Source: AP-15 sp963700195
Lineage (GTDB): Bacteria > Pseudomonadota > Alphaproteobacteria > ATCC43930 > CGMCC-115725
NCBI GenBank assembly: GCA_963700195.1
Contig: CAVOWQ010000003.1
Coordinates: forward strand, 124,001 to 188,000
Reading direction: 5' to 3'
Length of the DNA stretch: 64,000 bases
Shown: positions 17,864-27,856 of the stretch, piece after piece
Layout: each line of letters starts with the position of its first letter
Numbering within the stretch: position 1 is the stretch's first letter
Notes under the pieces: generated by a model
What the model saw: the letters and a program-made list of their open reading frames with translations, nothing else
What the model was told of the DNA's origin: nothing
Database searches by the model: none
Position numbers and translations under genes: made by a program

Positions 17864-19732
17864 TTATGCCGCTTGCGGCAAACCCCGCTCGAGCAGCATG
17901 GCGAGGCGGCGGGCGAAAGCGGGTGGATCCGGGAGCTGCTCGCCTTCGACGATGCGTGCCTGGTCCAGAAGCAGCCAGGCAAATTCCGACAGCTGGTCGG
18001 ATGCGCCGGGTTCGCCGACGCTCGCGGCCAGCCGCTCGATCAGCTTGTGCCGCGGGTTGACCTCCAGAATGCGTCGGGAGGCGCTGTCGAGCTGACGATG
18101 CTGCTTCAACAGCCGCTCGAGGTGCATGTCCATGTCACCCTCGTCGGCGACGAGGCAGACGGCGCTGTCGGTCAGACGCTCGGAACTGCGCACATCCTTC
18201 ACCGAATCGCCGAGCGCCAGTTTGAAAATCGCAATCAAACTACCGAGTTTCGCCGGGGGTTCGGTACCCGTCGCTTCGGGCGTCTCCGATAAGGGGATCT
18301 TGTCGAGATCGACACCGCCGCGGGTCGCCGACTTGAATGGTTTCTCTTTATACCGACCGATCGACGGCACCCAGAATTCGTCGATCGGATCGGTCAGCAG
18401 CAGCACCTCGATCCCGCGCGCCCGAAAACCTTCAAGCTGCGGGCTTTTTCTGATCACGTCGAGATTGTCGCCGTGGATCGTATAGATGGCGTCCTGCCCC
18501 GGCTTCATCGCGGCGATGTAATCGTCGAGCGAAACTAGCTCATCCCTCGTCGTCGAACGGAACCGGGCAAGCCCCAGCAGCTCGTCGCGGTGATCACGAT
18601 CCTCGTAGAGACCTTCCTTGAGCACGGCCCCGAAATTGTCCCAGAACTTGGCATATTCGGCGCCCGCCTCGCCGGCTTTTTTTGTGAACTCACTCAAAAT
18701 TCGCCTTGTCAATTGCTGGCGAATTCGCGCGACCATCGGGTTGGATTGCAGCATCTCTCGGCTGATATTGAGGGGCAGGTCCTCGCTGTCGACAATGCCG
18801 CGCAGGAACCGCACGTAAGCCGGCAAGAGATCGGTCGCCTCGTCGGTGATAAACACGCGCCTGACGTAAAGCTTGACCCGGCTTTTACGCTCTGGATCAA
18901 ATAAATCAAACGGTTTGGTCGAGGGTACGAACAGAAGGCTCGTGTATTCGAGAACGCCCTCCGCCTTATTGTGCAGCGTCAGCCACGGGTCGTCAAAGCT
19001 GTGGCCGACGTGATGGTAGAACTCTTTGTATTGTTCTGCGGTGATTTCCGACCGAGGGCGGGTCCACAAGGCGGAGGCGGTATTGATCGTCTCTGGCTTG
19101 CCGCCCTCGTCGAGGATGATCGGCAATCCGATATGGTCCGAATAGGTCTTGACTATCCGCCGCAGCCTCGCCGGATCGAGATAATCATCCTCGCCCTCGC
19201 GCAAATGCACGATGATTTTGGCGCCGCGTGCGGCATCGGGGAGCGGCTCGACCGTGAACTCGCCCTTGCCATCGGAAACCCAGCGCCAACCTTGGCTGTC
19301 GCCCGCCTTGCGGCTGAGGACCTCGACCCTTTCGGCGACCATGAAGGCCGAATAAAAGCCGACCCCGAATTGCCCGATCAGGCTCACATCCTTGCGCGCG
19401 TCGCCCGACAGCTGGTTCACAAAGGCGGCGGTGCCGGAGCGGGCGATCGTGCCAAGGTTGTCGATCAGCTCCTCTCGGTTCATGCCGATGCCATTATCGG
19501 CGATCGTCAGGGTGCGGCCGGGTTTATCGGGGGTGAGCGTGACGTGGTATTCGCTATCGCCTTCGGCGAGAACCGGCTCGGTCAGCGCGGCGTAACGCAG
19601 CCGGTCGCAAGCATCCGAAGCATTAGAGATCAGCTCGCGCAGGAAGATCTCCTTCTCGCTATAGAGCGAGTGCGCGACAATTTCGAGCAGGCGGCTAACT
19701 TCCGCCTGGAAGCTTCTTGTTTCCTGGGTCAT
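17864..19732 (-). CDS. htpG: Molecular chaperone HtpG (Hsp90)
   Basis: ATP-dependent cytoplasmic chaperone of 622 residues, normal for the family. The GHKL ATPase domain shows FLRELISNASDACDRLRYAAL, IADNGIGMNREELIDNLGTIA and GQFGVGFYSAFMVAERV. The middle domain has PFDLFDPERKSRVKLYVRRVF and DSEDLPLNISREMLQ, and the C-terminal dimerisation domain ends near ARIVEGEQLPDPPAFARRLA. The ATG at 19732 (MTQETRSFQAEV) is the family start; 84 extra in-frame codons upstream have no similarity. No HrcA or sigma-32 element was identified with confidence. Confidence 0.96.
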   Translation of the reverse strand: MTQETRSFQAEVSRLLEIVAHSLYSEKEIFLRELISNASDACDRLRYAALTEPVLAEGDSEYHVTLTPDKPGRTLTIADNGIGMNREELIDNLGTIARSGTAAFVNQLSGDARKDVSLIGQFGVGFYSAFMVAERVEVLSRKAGDSQGWRWVSDGKGEFTVEPLPDAARGAKIIVHLREGEDDYLDPARLRRIVKTYSDHIGLPIILDEGGKPETINTASALWTRPRSEITAEQYKEFYHHVGHSFDDPWLTLHNKAEGVLEYTSLLFVPSTKPFDLFDPERKSRVKLYVRRVFITDEATDLLPAYVRFLRGIVDSEDLPLNISREMLQSNPMVARIRQQLTRRILSEFTKKAGEAGAEYAKFWDNFGAVLKEGLYEDRDHRDELLGLARFRSTTRDELVSLDDYIAAMKPGQDAIYTIHGDNLDVIRKSPQLEGFRARGIEVLLLTDPIDEFWVPSIGRYKEKPFKSATRGGVDLDKIPLSETPEATGTEPPAKLGSLIAIFKLALGDSVKDVRSSERLTDSAVCLVADEGDMDMHLERLLKQHRQLDSASRRILEVNPRHKLIERLAASVGEPGASDQLSEFAWLLLDQARIVEGEQLPDPPAFARRLAMLLERGLPQAA

Positions 19733-19823
19733 CGCTGCCGTCAAGGGTTGCCGGGGACGCGCCGAGGATATGTGGCGAAATTCTTTGCTGCGCAAGACCG
19801 TCAGTAAGGATCGACGAGGCTGG

Positions 19824-21431
19824 TTATCGCATGCCGCGCCGCCAACGCTCGACTGTGTGCTCCACGACCGAACCGTCCACCTCGTTCGACCATCCACTCG
19901 CGAAGCGTGCGGTGGCGCTCTTCGGCCGGGACCCGTCAGGCGGAGGTGAAAAACATACCCGCATCGGCATCGACACCCCCTCACCGACCGCGATCGCCTC
20001 CCCGTTGCGTAGGGCCGACAGGAAGTTCATCAGCCCATGCGAGGCCTCGGGGAGAGCGCGTCGGACGATTTCCTGATCCTCCTGAGCGGTCATTCGGAAG
20101 GCGAAAATGGTGTTGCATTCCGAGAGCAGACCGGGGGCCAAATCAGACGGCCGCTGAGTAACCACGCATAATGACACTCCGTATTTCCGGCCCTCCTTTG
20201 CGATCCGGAACAGCGCGCGTTTCGCCGCCTCGAAACCTAGCTGGTTATCACGCGAGGCATAGCGGTGGGCCTCTTCGCAAACGATCGTTAGCGGAACCGG
20301 CGTTTCGTTCCAGACCGCGAAATCAAAGGTCAGCCGACACAGCACGGAGACGACCACATTGACCACCTCCGATGGGATCCCGGATAGGTCGAGAATGGTG
20401 ATCGGCTGGCCAACTACCGGAATTCGAAAAAGCTGGCCAAGAATTTCAGTAAGTTCGTCACGCAACGTCAACCGACTGCCAAACACGAACCCGTAGCGGG
20501 CATCATTCTGGAGGGCAAGGATCCTCGCCTTGACGGTCTGATAGGAGGAAACGGCGTCGGGCCGGTTGAGGCTGCCCATCGCCGTGTCTAGTGCTCGAAG
20601 CACGTCCGACATACGATAGGGAGCCGGCGTGTCCACTGTTCCGAATTTGTCCAGGCCGGCCTTGGTGAAATAAGAGTGCTTAGAAGCAAGTATTGCTTCT
20701 CCAAGGATTTTAACTTGTTCGGCGTTCCGATCCGGACCGATTACAATTTCCGTTAATTCTTCAAAATTGAATAGCCAGTACGGTAGATGCAAGCCATCTC
20801 CCGGGCTGAGCACTATAGCACGATTACCAAAGGCTCGAGCGTATTCATTATGGGGATCCAGCAATACGACGTGAGCGTTCGGGCTTTGATCGATGACTGC
20901 CCTGAGGATGGTTGCAAGCCCACAGGATTTTCCCGATCCAGTGGTGCCGACAATGCCGAAATGCTTGCCGAACAGCTCATCGACCAGGATATAGGCCGGT
21001 ACCGCGCCATTTTGGTGAATTGTGCCGACCGGCGTTGCAACTACCTTGGGGCGGGCATAAACCTGGGCGACATCCTGTGCCGAGGCGAGGTAGACCGGCT
21101 CGTCCAGCGCCGGATAGGCGGATAGTCCGCGCTGAAAGTCGGCGACAGCGTCGGTGTCTCGAAGCTCGCCAACGAGCTCGAGCTCCACGAGCCTTAGATC
21201 TTTATCGGAAGCCTCCAAGCTCGGCAGCGGTACCCTGAGCCCCGTCACCATGCCGTAAGCGATCGAGACCCGCGTCCGCATCTTGACGAGGGTACCCATC
21301 TCGAGGGGCAGATCGCGATCTGACCCAGCGGGATGCGATCTTTCAAGTAACGCGACCGCTTGACAGGCGGACACCGCAATAACGCGTCCTAAATGCGGAG
21401 CGTCACATAGCGCGGGAGTGCAGCTGTCCAT
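19824..21431 (-). CDS. HerA-like hexameric ATPase (DUF87)
   Basis: FtsK/HerA-superfamily DNA translocase of 535 residues. An N-terminal HAS-barrel-like region (about 1-135) precedes the RecA-type motor: Walker A GTTGSGKSCGLAT at residues 162-174, VVLLDPHNEYARAF, Walker B LTIVCEEAHRY, and the arginine-finger region with VVTQRPSDLAPGLLSECNTIF and FRMTAQEDQEIVRRALPEA. The ATG at 21431 is used; an in-frame TTG at 21482 has no ribosome binding site. No NurA nuclease, SIR2 or DUF4297 partner is adjacent, so this is not an obvious defence pair. It lies 47 bases downstream of a histidine kinase gene on the same strand. Confidence 0.88.
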   Translation of the reverse strand: MDSCTPALCDAPHLGRVIAVSACQAVALLERSHPAGSDRDLPLEMGTLVKMRTRVSIAYGMVTGLRVPLPSLEASDKDLRLVELELVGELRDTDAVADFQRGLSAYPALDEPVYLASAQDVAQVYARPKVVATPVGTIHQNGAVPAYILVDELFGKHFGIVGTTGSGKSCGLATILRAVIDQSPNAHVVLLDPHNEYARAFGNRAIVLSPGDGLHLPYWLFNFEELTEIVIGPDRNAEQVKILGEAILASKHSYFTKAGLDKFGTVDTPAPYRMSDVLRALDTAMGSLNRPDAVSSYQTVKARILALQNDARYGFVFGSRLTLRDELTEILGQLFRIPVVGQPITILDLSGIPSEVVNVVVSVLCRLTFDFAVWNETPVPLTIVCEEAHRYASRDNQLGFEAAKRALFRIAKEGRKYGVSLCVVTQRPSDLAPGLLSECNTIFAFRMTAQEDQEIVRRALPEASHGLMNFLSALRNGEAIAVGEGVSMPMRVCFSPPPDGSRPKSATARFASGWSNEVDGSVVEHTVERWRRGMR

Positions 21432-21478
21432 GCTTGCAAACCTGCTAATATTGGTATCGGGAATGGTCTTGCCCTCGT

Positions 21479-22367
21479 TCAACCAACGGGCAAAGCCGTC
21501 GATATTTGTACATCGGGAGAAGCGGCAACACTTCGTACGCGGTGGCTGGGCAGCCGAAGTCTCGCGGTCGTCCCGACACCGGGTTGGCTGCTCAGAACCA
21601 GCTCGCCGCCGTGTAGTTCGATCAACGCCTTCGCAATTGGCAATCCGAGACCCGTACCCTCATGTTCGCGGGTCAGGTGATCTGCGACTTGCTCGAAGGG
21701 TTGGAAAATTCTTTCGATCTGCTCGGGGGGGATGCCGATTCCCGTATCTCTGATCGACAGCACCAGATCCCCGCTTTTGTGGAGCACTGAGTTCGACCTG
21801 AATACGACCTCGCGGTTCCGTGAACTTAACGGAATTGGACAATAGATTTAGTGTAACTTGCTTGAATTTGGTCGCATCTACGTAAATCATTGTTGAGGGT
21901 TTTTGAATATTACAATCAATTTCTATAAATTTTCGTTTAGCAATCGGTCTAATAGTATTGATCGAGGATCGAATTAGCTCGCCAAGTGCAACAAGTTCTT
22001 CTTGAAGCACGACCCGGCCTGCTTCAATTCTTGCAAGATCGAGGATTCCGTTGATGATATTGAGCAAAATTATACCTGCATCATGAATATATCCGGCATA
22101 TTCTGGATAACTCTCGCGCATCCGGATTTGATCGAGCTTGATGACTTCGGAAAAGCCGATGATCGCATTTAGTGGGGTGCGCAGCTCGTGAGCCATATTA
22201 GCAAGGAAGTTGCTTTTGGCGCGGTCGGCCGCCTTTGCCTTCAACATCGCTTTATGTGCGACAGAGGCCGCCTTCTCGGCCTGCCGTTTCGCCTCCAGGA
22301 GTGCGAGGCTGGAGTAGCGGTGCTCCGCCAAGCTCCCCAGCTGGGAACAGTAGCTCTCTAGCAGCAT
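21479..22367 (-). CDS. Cytoplasmic sensor histidine kinase, frame-broken
   Basis: HisKA/HATPase_c kinase of about 295 residues when two frames are joined. The first frame has a coiled coil (ALLEAKRQAEKAASVAHKAML), the H-box FLANMAHELRTPLNAIIGFSE with phospho-accepting His, and the N-box VTLNLLSNSVKFTEP. After about 21785 the next frame gives the G1 and G2 boxes IRDTGIGIPPEQIERIF and GTGLGLPIAKALIELHGGELV. Removing one base at 21785 gives VELSLHKSGDLVLSIRDTG. No membrane segment or sensor domain is seen, and no response regulator is adjacent. The start is uncertain: ATG 22367 has GGAG 8 bases upstream; ATG 22499 is an alternative. Confidence 0.78.
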
Positions 22368-22564
22368 CCCATCGTCTCCATGGAGAGCCCTCACTCCGCC
22401 GCAAAATTCTGCCGTGATATGCCGACTTGAGCAGACTCTCCCTAACCACCGGTTAATAGGACCCCCGCGGAAGCTTGGTCGAACCCTGATCGAAAGCATC
22501 GCACCGCCGATTTTGGTTGCTTTGCCCTTGCCCTGAAGGCGCTTCTACCCGATACCTTTAGAGC

Positions 22565-25060
22565 ATGGCCATGTTCCGCCCCGCTCCGCGGCTCGTCGCG
22601 GTCCTTGGGCCGACCAATACCGGCAAGACCCATCTCGCCATCGAGCGAATGCTCGGCCATCGCAGCGGCATGATCGGGTTCCCGCTGCGGCTGCTCGCCC
22701 GCGAGAATTACGACCGGATCGTAAAGCTGAGGGGCGCCCGCTCGGTTGCGCTGATCACCGGCGAAGAGAAGATCCTGCCGCCGAACCCGTCGTATTTTGT
22801 CTGCACGGTCGAATCGATGCCGCTCGATCGGCAGGTCGATTTCCTCGCGGTCGACGAAATCCAGCTGTGCGCCGATCCCGAGCGCGGCCATGTCTTTACC
22901 GCGCGGCTGTTGCACGCCCGCGGGATGCAAGAAACGATGTTCCTCGGTGCCGCCACGATAAAGCCGCTGATGCGGCGGCTGGTTCCCGAGGTCGAGTATG
23001 TGAGCCGGCCACGCTTTTCGACATTGTCCTATACCGGCTACAAAAAGGTGACGCGGCTGCCGCCGCGCAGCGCGGTCGTCGCCTTCGCCATCGCGGACGT
23101 GTTCTCTCTCGCCGAGCTGATCCGCCGGCAGCGGGGCGGCACAGCGGTCGTTCTCGGCGCGTTGAGCCCGCGAGCGCGCAATGCTCAGGTCGGGATGTTC
23201 CAAGCCGGCGAGGTCGACTATCTCGTGGCGACTGATGCGATCGGCATGGGCCTCAACATGGATCTCGACCATGTCGCCTTCGCCCGGATCGGCAAATTCG
23301 ACGGGCGCGGCCCTCGGCGGCTGACTGCGGCCGAGCTCGCTCAGATCGCCGGCCGCGCCGGGCGGCATATGAATGACGGCACCTTCGGCACTACCGCCGA
23401 GCAGGGGACGCTCGACGCGGAAATCGTCGAAGCGATCGAAACGCATAGCTTTGAGCCTCTGACTCGTCTGAATTGGCGCAACAATCGGCTGCAATTCGGA
23501 TCGATCGCAGCGTTGTTGAAGAGCCTCGACGAGCGGCCCTCGCTACCTGGTCTCGTCCAGGCCCGCGAAGCGGACGACCACCGTGCCCTGCAAGCCCTCG
23601 CGCGTAATTCGGATATCGGCAAGCTGGCCACTCATCCAGGTGCGGTCCGGCTGCTTTGGGAAGTTTGCCAGATCCCCGATTTTCGCAAGGTCATGAGCGA
23701 GAGCCATACTCGGCTGCTTGCCCATTGCTTCCTCCACCTCGCCGGACCCGAGGAGCGGCTCCCCATCGCTTGGGTTGCCGGGCAGATGGCGAGCCTCGAC
23801 CGTGTCGATGGCGACATCGACACTTTGATGGCCCGCATCGCGCACATCCGCACCTGGACCTACATTACCCATCGCGGCGACTGGGTCGAAGATTCAGCGG
23901 AGTGGCAGGAGCGCGCCCGCGGCATCGAGGATCGCCTTTCGGACGCGCTGCACGAAAGCATCACACAGCGCTTCGTCGACCGGCGATCGGCGTTCCTGGT
24001 CCGCCAGCTGGCTTCCGAGGGCGAGCTGATCGCCACCGTATCCAAGACAGGGGAGGTTCTCGTCGAGGGTGCTTATTTCGGCCGCATCGACGGTTTGCGC
24101 TTTGTTCCCGATTCGGTCGATGGCGTCGAGATGCGGATGCTGATCGCCGCCGCGAGCCGCGTTCTCCGTGGGGACATCGCCGCCCGCACACGACTTCTCG
24201 CTGCAGATGTCGACGACGCCTTCACTATAGGTGCCGACGGGGAGCTGTGTTGGCGCGGCGCAGTGGTCGGCCGAATGGTGGCCGGAGAAAAGCTGGTGGC
24301 GCCGAGGGCGGAGCCGCTTGCCGGCGACTTCCTCGAGGGGGAGGCGCGCGAGAAGGTGCGCCGACGCCTTCAGGAATTTCTGCGCAACGAAATCGAGCGC
24401 CGGCTGGCGCCGCTTTTTGCCGCGCAAGCATTGCCGCTGGGTGGTGTCGGGCGAGGGCTTGTCTACCAGCTCGTCGACGCGCTCGGATGCCTGCCCGTGA
24501 CCAACGTTGCGGGCCAAGTCGCCGCTCTGCGACCAACGGAGAGAAAGGCGCTGAGCCGGCTTGGCGTCCGCTTTGGCACCGAAAGCGTCTATTTCGAGCC
24601 GTTGTTGCGCGCCGATACGACGCGCTTTCAGGCGCTGCTCTGGGCGGTATGGCAAGGCCGACCGGTGCCGAGACTGCCGTCGGCACGTCGTCTTGCCAAG
24701 CCCATCGAAGTCGATCCGGGGCTGCCGCCCTCATTTTACGCGGCTATCGGCTTGCGTACACTGGAAGGGATTGCGCTGCGCCCCGATCGACTGGAGCGGC
24801 TTGGCGCCGCGGCTCGGCGCCTTGCGCGTCAAGGTCCCTTTGCCGCGAGGGCGGAACTCGCGACGATCGCGGGTGTCGAACCCCGAGCTTTACGCGGGCT
24901 ATTAGCGGGGCTCGGCTACCGCACGGTAATCGATGCCGGCAGGGAGACATTCGTTGCACGGCCGCAGCGCCGACGTGAAACAGCCAAGGCCATCCATCGG
25001 GGTCAGGAGCCCGGCGAAGGCCATCCGTTCGCCAAGCTTCGGGAGCTGAAACTCGCGTGA
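22565..25060 (+). CDS. ATP-dependent RNA helicase, SUV3/MgpS type
   Basis: Superfamily 2 helicase of 831 residues, related to mitochondrial SUV3. Motif I is GPTNTGKTHLAIERM near residue 15; motif II is FLAVDEIQLCADPERGHVF; then FLGAATIKPLMRRL, TAVVLGALSPRARNAQ, motif V VATDAIGMGLNMDLDHVAF and motif VI QIAGRAGRHMNDGTFG. A long C-terminal region (about 380-831) is typical of the alphaproteobacterial form. It overlaps the following S4-domain gene by 4 bases (GTGA), which implies coupled translation and a shared role in RNA or ribosome metabolism. In many alphaproteobacteria the pair is followed by fdxA and carD; here those lie 12 kb further on. Confidence 0.9.
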   Translation: MAMFRPAPRLVAVLGPTNTGKTHLAIERMLGHRSGMIGFPLRLLARENYDRIVKLRGARSVALITGEEKILPPNPSYFVCTVESMPLDRQVDFLAVDEIQLCADPERGHVFTARLLHARGMQETMFLGAATIKPLMRRLVPEVEYVSRPRFSTLSYTGYKKVTRLPPRSAVVAFAIADVFSLAELIRRQRGGTAVVLGALSPRARNAQVGMFQAGEVDYLVATDAIGMGLNMDLDHVAFARIGKFDGRGPRRLTAAELAQIAGRAGRHMNDGTFGTTAEQGTLDAEIVEAIETHSFEPLTRLNWRNNRLQFGSIAALLKSLDERPSLPGLVQAREADDHRALQALARNSDIGKLATHPGAVRLLWEVCQIPDFRKVMSESHTRLLAHCFLHLAGPEERLPIAWVAGQMASLDRVDGDIDTLMARIAHIRTWTYITHRGDWVEDSAEWQERARGIEDRLSDALHESITQRFVDRRSAFLVRQLASEGELIATVSKTGEVLVEGAYFGRIDGLRFVPDSVDGVEMRMLIAAASRVLRGDIAARTRLLAADVDDAFTIGADGELCWRGAVVGRMVAGEKLVAPRAEPLAGDFLEGEAREKVRRRLQEFLRNEIERRLAPLFAAQALPLGGVGRGLVYQLVDALGCLPVTNVAGQVAALRPTERKALSRLGVRFGTESVYFEPLLRADTTRFQALLWAVWQGRPVPRLPSARRLAKPIEVDPGLPPSFYAAIGLRTLEGIALRPDRLERLGAAARRLARQGPFAARAELATIAGVEPRALRGLLAGLGYRTVIDAGRETFVARPQRRRETAKAIHRGQEPGEGHPFAKLRELKLA

Positions 25061-25449
25061 AGGGCGACGGCGCCTCTGCCTACGTCGCGGGGCGACGGCT
25101 CGATCAATGGCTGTGGTTCGCGCGTTTAGTGAAGACCCGCTCGCGCGCCGCACGCCTCTGCGCTGCAGGGGGGATTACAGTTAACCAAGTGACGACTAGG
25201 AAGGCCAATCACTTGGTTCGGATTGGCGACACGATCGCAGTGACACAGGGCGCTTTCTGCCGCACCGTTCGCGTGCTCGGGCTTGGCGCACGCCGCGGGC
25301 CTGCCGCCGAAGCCCGGCTATTGTGCGAGGAAGTTGCTGCTCCGGCTCGTCTCTCCGAATTCAACCCGATCTGGAAGCCGTTGCTGATGGCTGAGGATGA
25401 GCCGCAGAACGAACCTTCTGACCTGCCTGCAAGAATTACGGTAGTATAA
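25057..25449 (+). CDS. S4-domain RNA-binding protein, Hsp15-like
   Basis: Small basic RNA-binding protein of 130 residues. The S4 alpha-L motif is obvious: RRLDQWLWFARLVKTRSRAA, CAAGGITVNQVTTRKANHLVR and IGDTIAVTQGAFCRTVRVLG, as in heat-shock protein 15 (HslR), which binds stalled 50S subunits carrying nascent chains. The GTG start at 25057 overlaps the helicase stop (GTGA). The last 35 residues are acidic and less conserved. Coupling to the helicase suggests a common function on structured RNA or ribosomes. Confidence 0.9.
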   Translation: MKGDGASAYVAGRRLDQWLWFARLVKTRSRAARLCAAGGITVNQVTTRKANHLVRIGDTIAVTQGAFCRTVRVLGLGARRGPAAEARLLCEEVAAPARLSEFNPIWKPLLMAEDEPQNEPSDLPARITVV

Positions 25450-25848
25450 GGAACTTGCTGCGCACGATCCGTGAGATCCCGCCTCTCGTAGGACAATGCA
25501 AGGAGCGGCGCGCGTCGCGGTCCGGCGGCGGCCCCGAGATTGGATGAGGAAACCGCCGCTCCTGTTCGACTCTGAGAGTTCCGGCCGGACTGGACGCCAC
25601 TGCTTGGCCAAAGACGACGGGGTAAACGATCCTTATTAGGCAAGTGCTGACGCCGCCATTTTGATCGGCCGACCGAATCCCTGCCGAGTTGCCGCTGAAC
25701 GGCTCGCCTGCAAAAAGGGACCTTACACCGATTTCTTGCTGGTCGACCCTGGGCCGTCGTCGCCACGCGGTTATCGCCCCTTAAGAAGGCGTTTACCCCC
25801 AGCCTATAGCTTCCATGACGGCAATTCCTGGGGACTCGGAGATAGCGG
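25450..25848. other. Intergenic boundary of the surface island, no gene seen
   Basis: About 399 bases between the S4-domain gene and the tadG-like gene. No reading frame here resembles a protein family. No terminal repeat, tRNA or integrase was found that would mark an insertion end. A GGAG at the right edge is the ribosome binding site for the next gene. Confidence 0.4.
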
Positions 25849-27840
25849 ATGCTGCGGCGGCTCTTTGGCGACACTTGCGGGGCCATCAGCATTTTAAGCG
25901 CGATCGCTTTCGTCGCGGTGATTGGCGTCGCCGCCCTGGCAGTGGAGTTCGGCTACGGCCTGCTGCAGCGGACAGAGAACCAGCGGATCGCCGATCTGGC
26001 GGCCTATGGCGGCGCCCTCGTCTACAATTCTACGGGGTCGACCACCTCCGCCAACGGCGCCGTCAGCAACATCGTCGCGCTGAACGGACTTACGAGCAGC
26101 AATGCTACCTCGGCCATCGTCTCGTCGCCGACTGGCGACGGCAATCAGGCGATGCGGGTGACGGTGACAACCAGCGTTCCGCTAAACCTGGCGCGCGTGC
26201 TGACGAGCAGCGCGAGCCTGTCGGTGGGCGCGACCTCCTATGCGGAGATCAAGTCCGATGCTCCCGGCTGTGTCATCGCGCTGAGCGGTAGCGGGACGGG
26301 AGTGGCCTTGACCGGCGGTGCGACGCTTTCGGCCAACGACTGCGCGGTCGACTCGAACAGCGCCGTGACCGCCCACGCCTGCAGCAACACGATCACGACC
26401 GAAGCCGTCAACTACAATTCGTCTACGGCGCCGCCGTCATGTTCGCTCGCGGCGCCGTCGGGGACACCGTCGGTCCGGGTCAGCAAGACGACGACCACCG
26501 ACCCGCTCGCCGGCAACAGCGAAGTCACCGGCGCCACCAGCCGGATCAGCACCGTCTCCAGCCATCACCTCGCCGAGCGTGACCTCGCCCGAGCGGGGGA
26601 AGCGCTGTGAGTTTCGGGTCTAGCAAGGTGAACACCGCCGCCGTTACCTGACGGGCTGCACCGACGTCTACGCATCCTCGGCGCACACGGTAACCTGTAC
26701 AGGCACCGGTCCTTTCAATTTTGGCTCAATGACCGGCGGTACAACAGCTCACCATTAACAATTCTTCTTCCGGTGCGACCTATAATTTCAGCGGGCTGAT
26801 CGACACCAACACCTCAAACACCGTGACCTTCAATGGCGGCAGCAACGCTACGTACAATATGGGAGGGGGCATCTACGCCCACGGCAGCGGGTCGATGGTC
26901 TTCAGTGCGGGTACCTTCAACATCGGCACCGTCACGACCACCAGCGACTGCAATAGCACCAGCAACTACAGCATTTGCCTCACGGGCAGCGGCAGTCTGA
27001 CATTCGGCGGTCCCAGCGCCTTTACCCTCGCCGGAGGAATTTACCAAAACGCCAGCGGCATGCCGCCGAGCGCCGCCTTGAACCTTGGCTACGGGTCCAC
27101 CACCAACAGCTTCAGCATCGGCAAGGCTAGTGACGGCTATTCGCTGAACAATGCCAACGGTGCGACGCTGTTCGGCGATGCAAGCGGGGCCGGCGATCTG
27201 TTTCAGATGGCGGGTGGTTTGACGACCAGCGGCGGCACCTGCGTCGCGGTCAGCGCTGCCGCCGAGCACGACATCAATGGCAGCATCAGCGCCGCGGGCG
27301 GCATCGTCCTCGGCTCGGGTATCTACACGGTAAACGGCTATGTCGCGGCCGGCAACGGCAACGGCGGCGACGTACCAGCCAGGCTGCCCGACGACCGGCA
27401 CCACGACCGGGTTGACAGCGCTCGGTGTGACCCTCGTCATCTCCGGCGCCAGTACCGTGAGCTGCGGCTCGACCGCGTCAGCGTTCTGCCTCGGCGCCGG
27501 TTTCAGCACCGTCAAGCTGACCGCGCCGACCTCGTCCTCGGCATTGGGCAGCAGCACCGCCGGCCTCGCGGTGATCGGACCGCAATCGTCCAGCAACACG
27601 GCGACAGCCGCATTTACCACCGGGGCCACGAATACGCAGATTTCCGGGGCCTTTTATTTTCCCAACGGTGCCGTGACCATGAGCGGCGCTGCCACACTCA
27701 GCGACAGCGTCGACGCGAGTGCGTGCCTGATGCTGATCGGCTCGCAGGTTACATTGTCCAACGGCAGCGCCGCCGGCTCGACCTGCGTCGGCTTGGGCAG
27801 CGCTACCACCGGCGGCGGCGCTGTCGCCTTGGTGCAGTGA
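25849..27840 (+). pseudogene. TadG-like Flp pilus-associated protein, multiply frame-broken
   Basis: The N-terminus is a classic TadG-like signal anchor (CGAISILSAIAFVAVIGVAAL, then AVEFGYGLLQRTENQRIADLAAYGGAL), followed by a long Gly/Ser/Thr/Asn-rich region with repeated 'LTGGATLSAND', 'FNGGSNATYNMGGGIY' and 'MSGAATLSDSV' units that suggest a beta-helix exported domain. The ATG at 25849 has GGAG 8 bases upstream. Similarity moves between frames at about 26560, 26593, 26640, 26747 and 27370, so the roughly 660-residue protein cannot be read in one frame as given. The first two and last two breaks are one extra base each; the one near 26640 is the reverse. Two TadE-like genes follow in the same direction. 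Confidence 0.72.
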
Positions 27841-27856
27841 ATCCGCGGAACAGCGT

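Noticed and set aside
18971..19807. Open frame of 278 codons opposite htpG
   Set aside because: Antisense shadow of htpG.
19824..22499. A HerA-based phage-defence system
   Set aside because: No NurA, SIR2, DUF4297 or other known effector is adjacent, and the upstream gene is a histidine kinase.
22442..23494. Open frame of 350 codons on the minus strand inside the helicase gene
   Set aside because: It is a high-GC shadow of the helicase; residue composition is Arg/Gly/Ala-rich and shows no family motifs.
25849..27840. Programmed frameshifting as the explanation for the tadG-like gene
   Set aside because: No slippery heptamer or downstream pseudoknot was recognised, and five changes in one gene are too many for a programmed mechanism.
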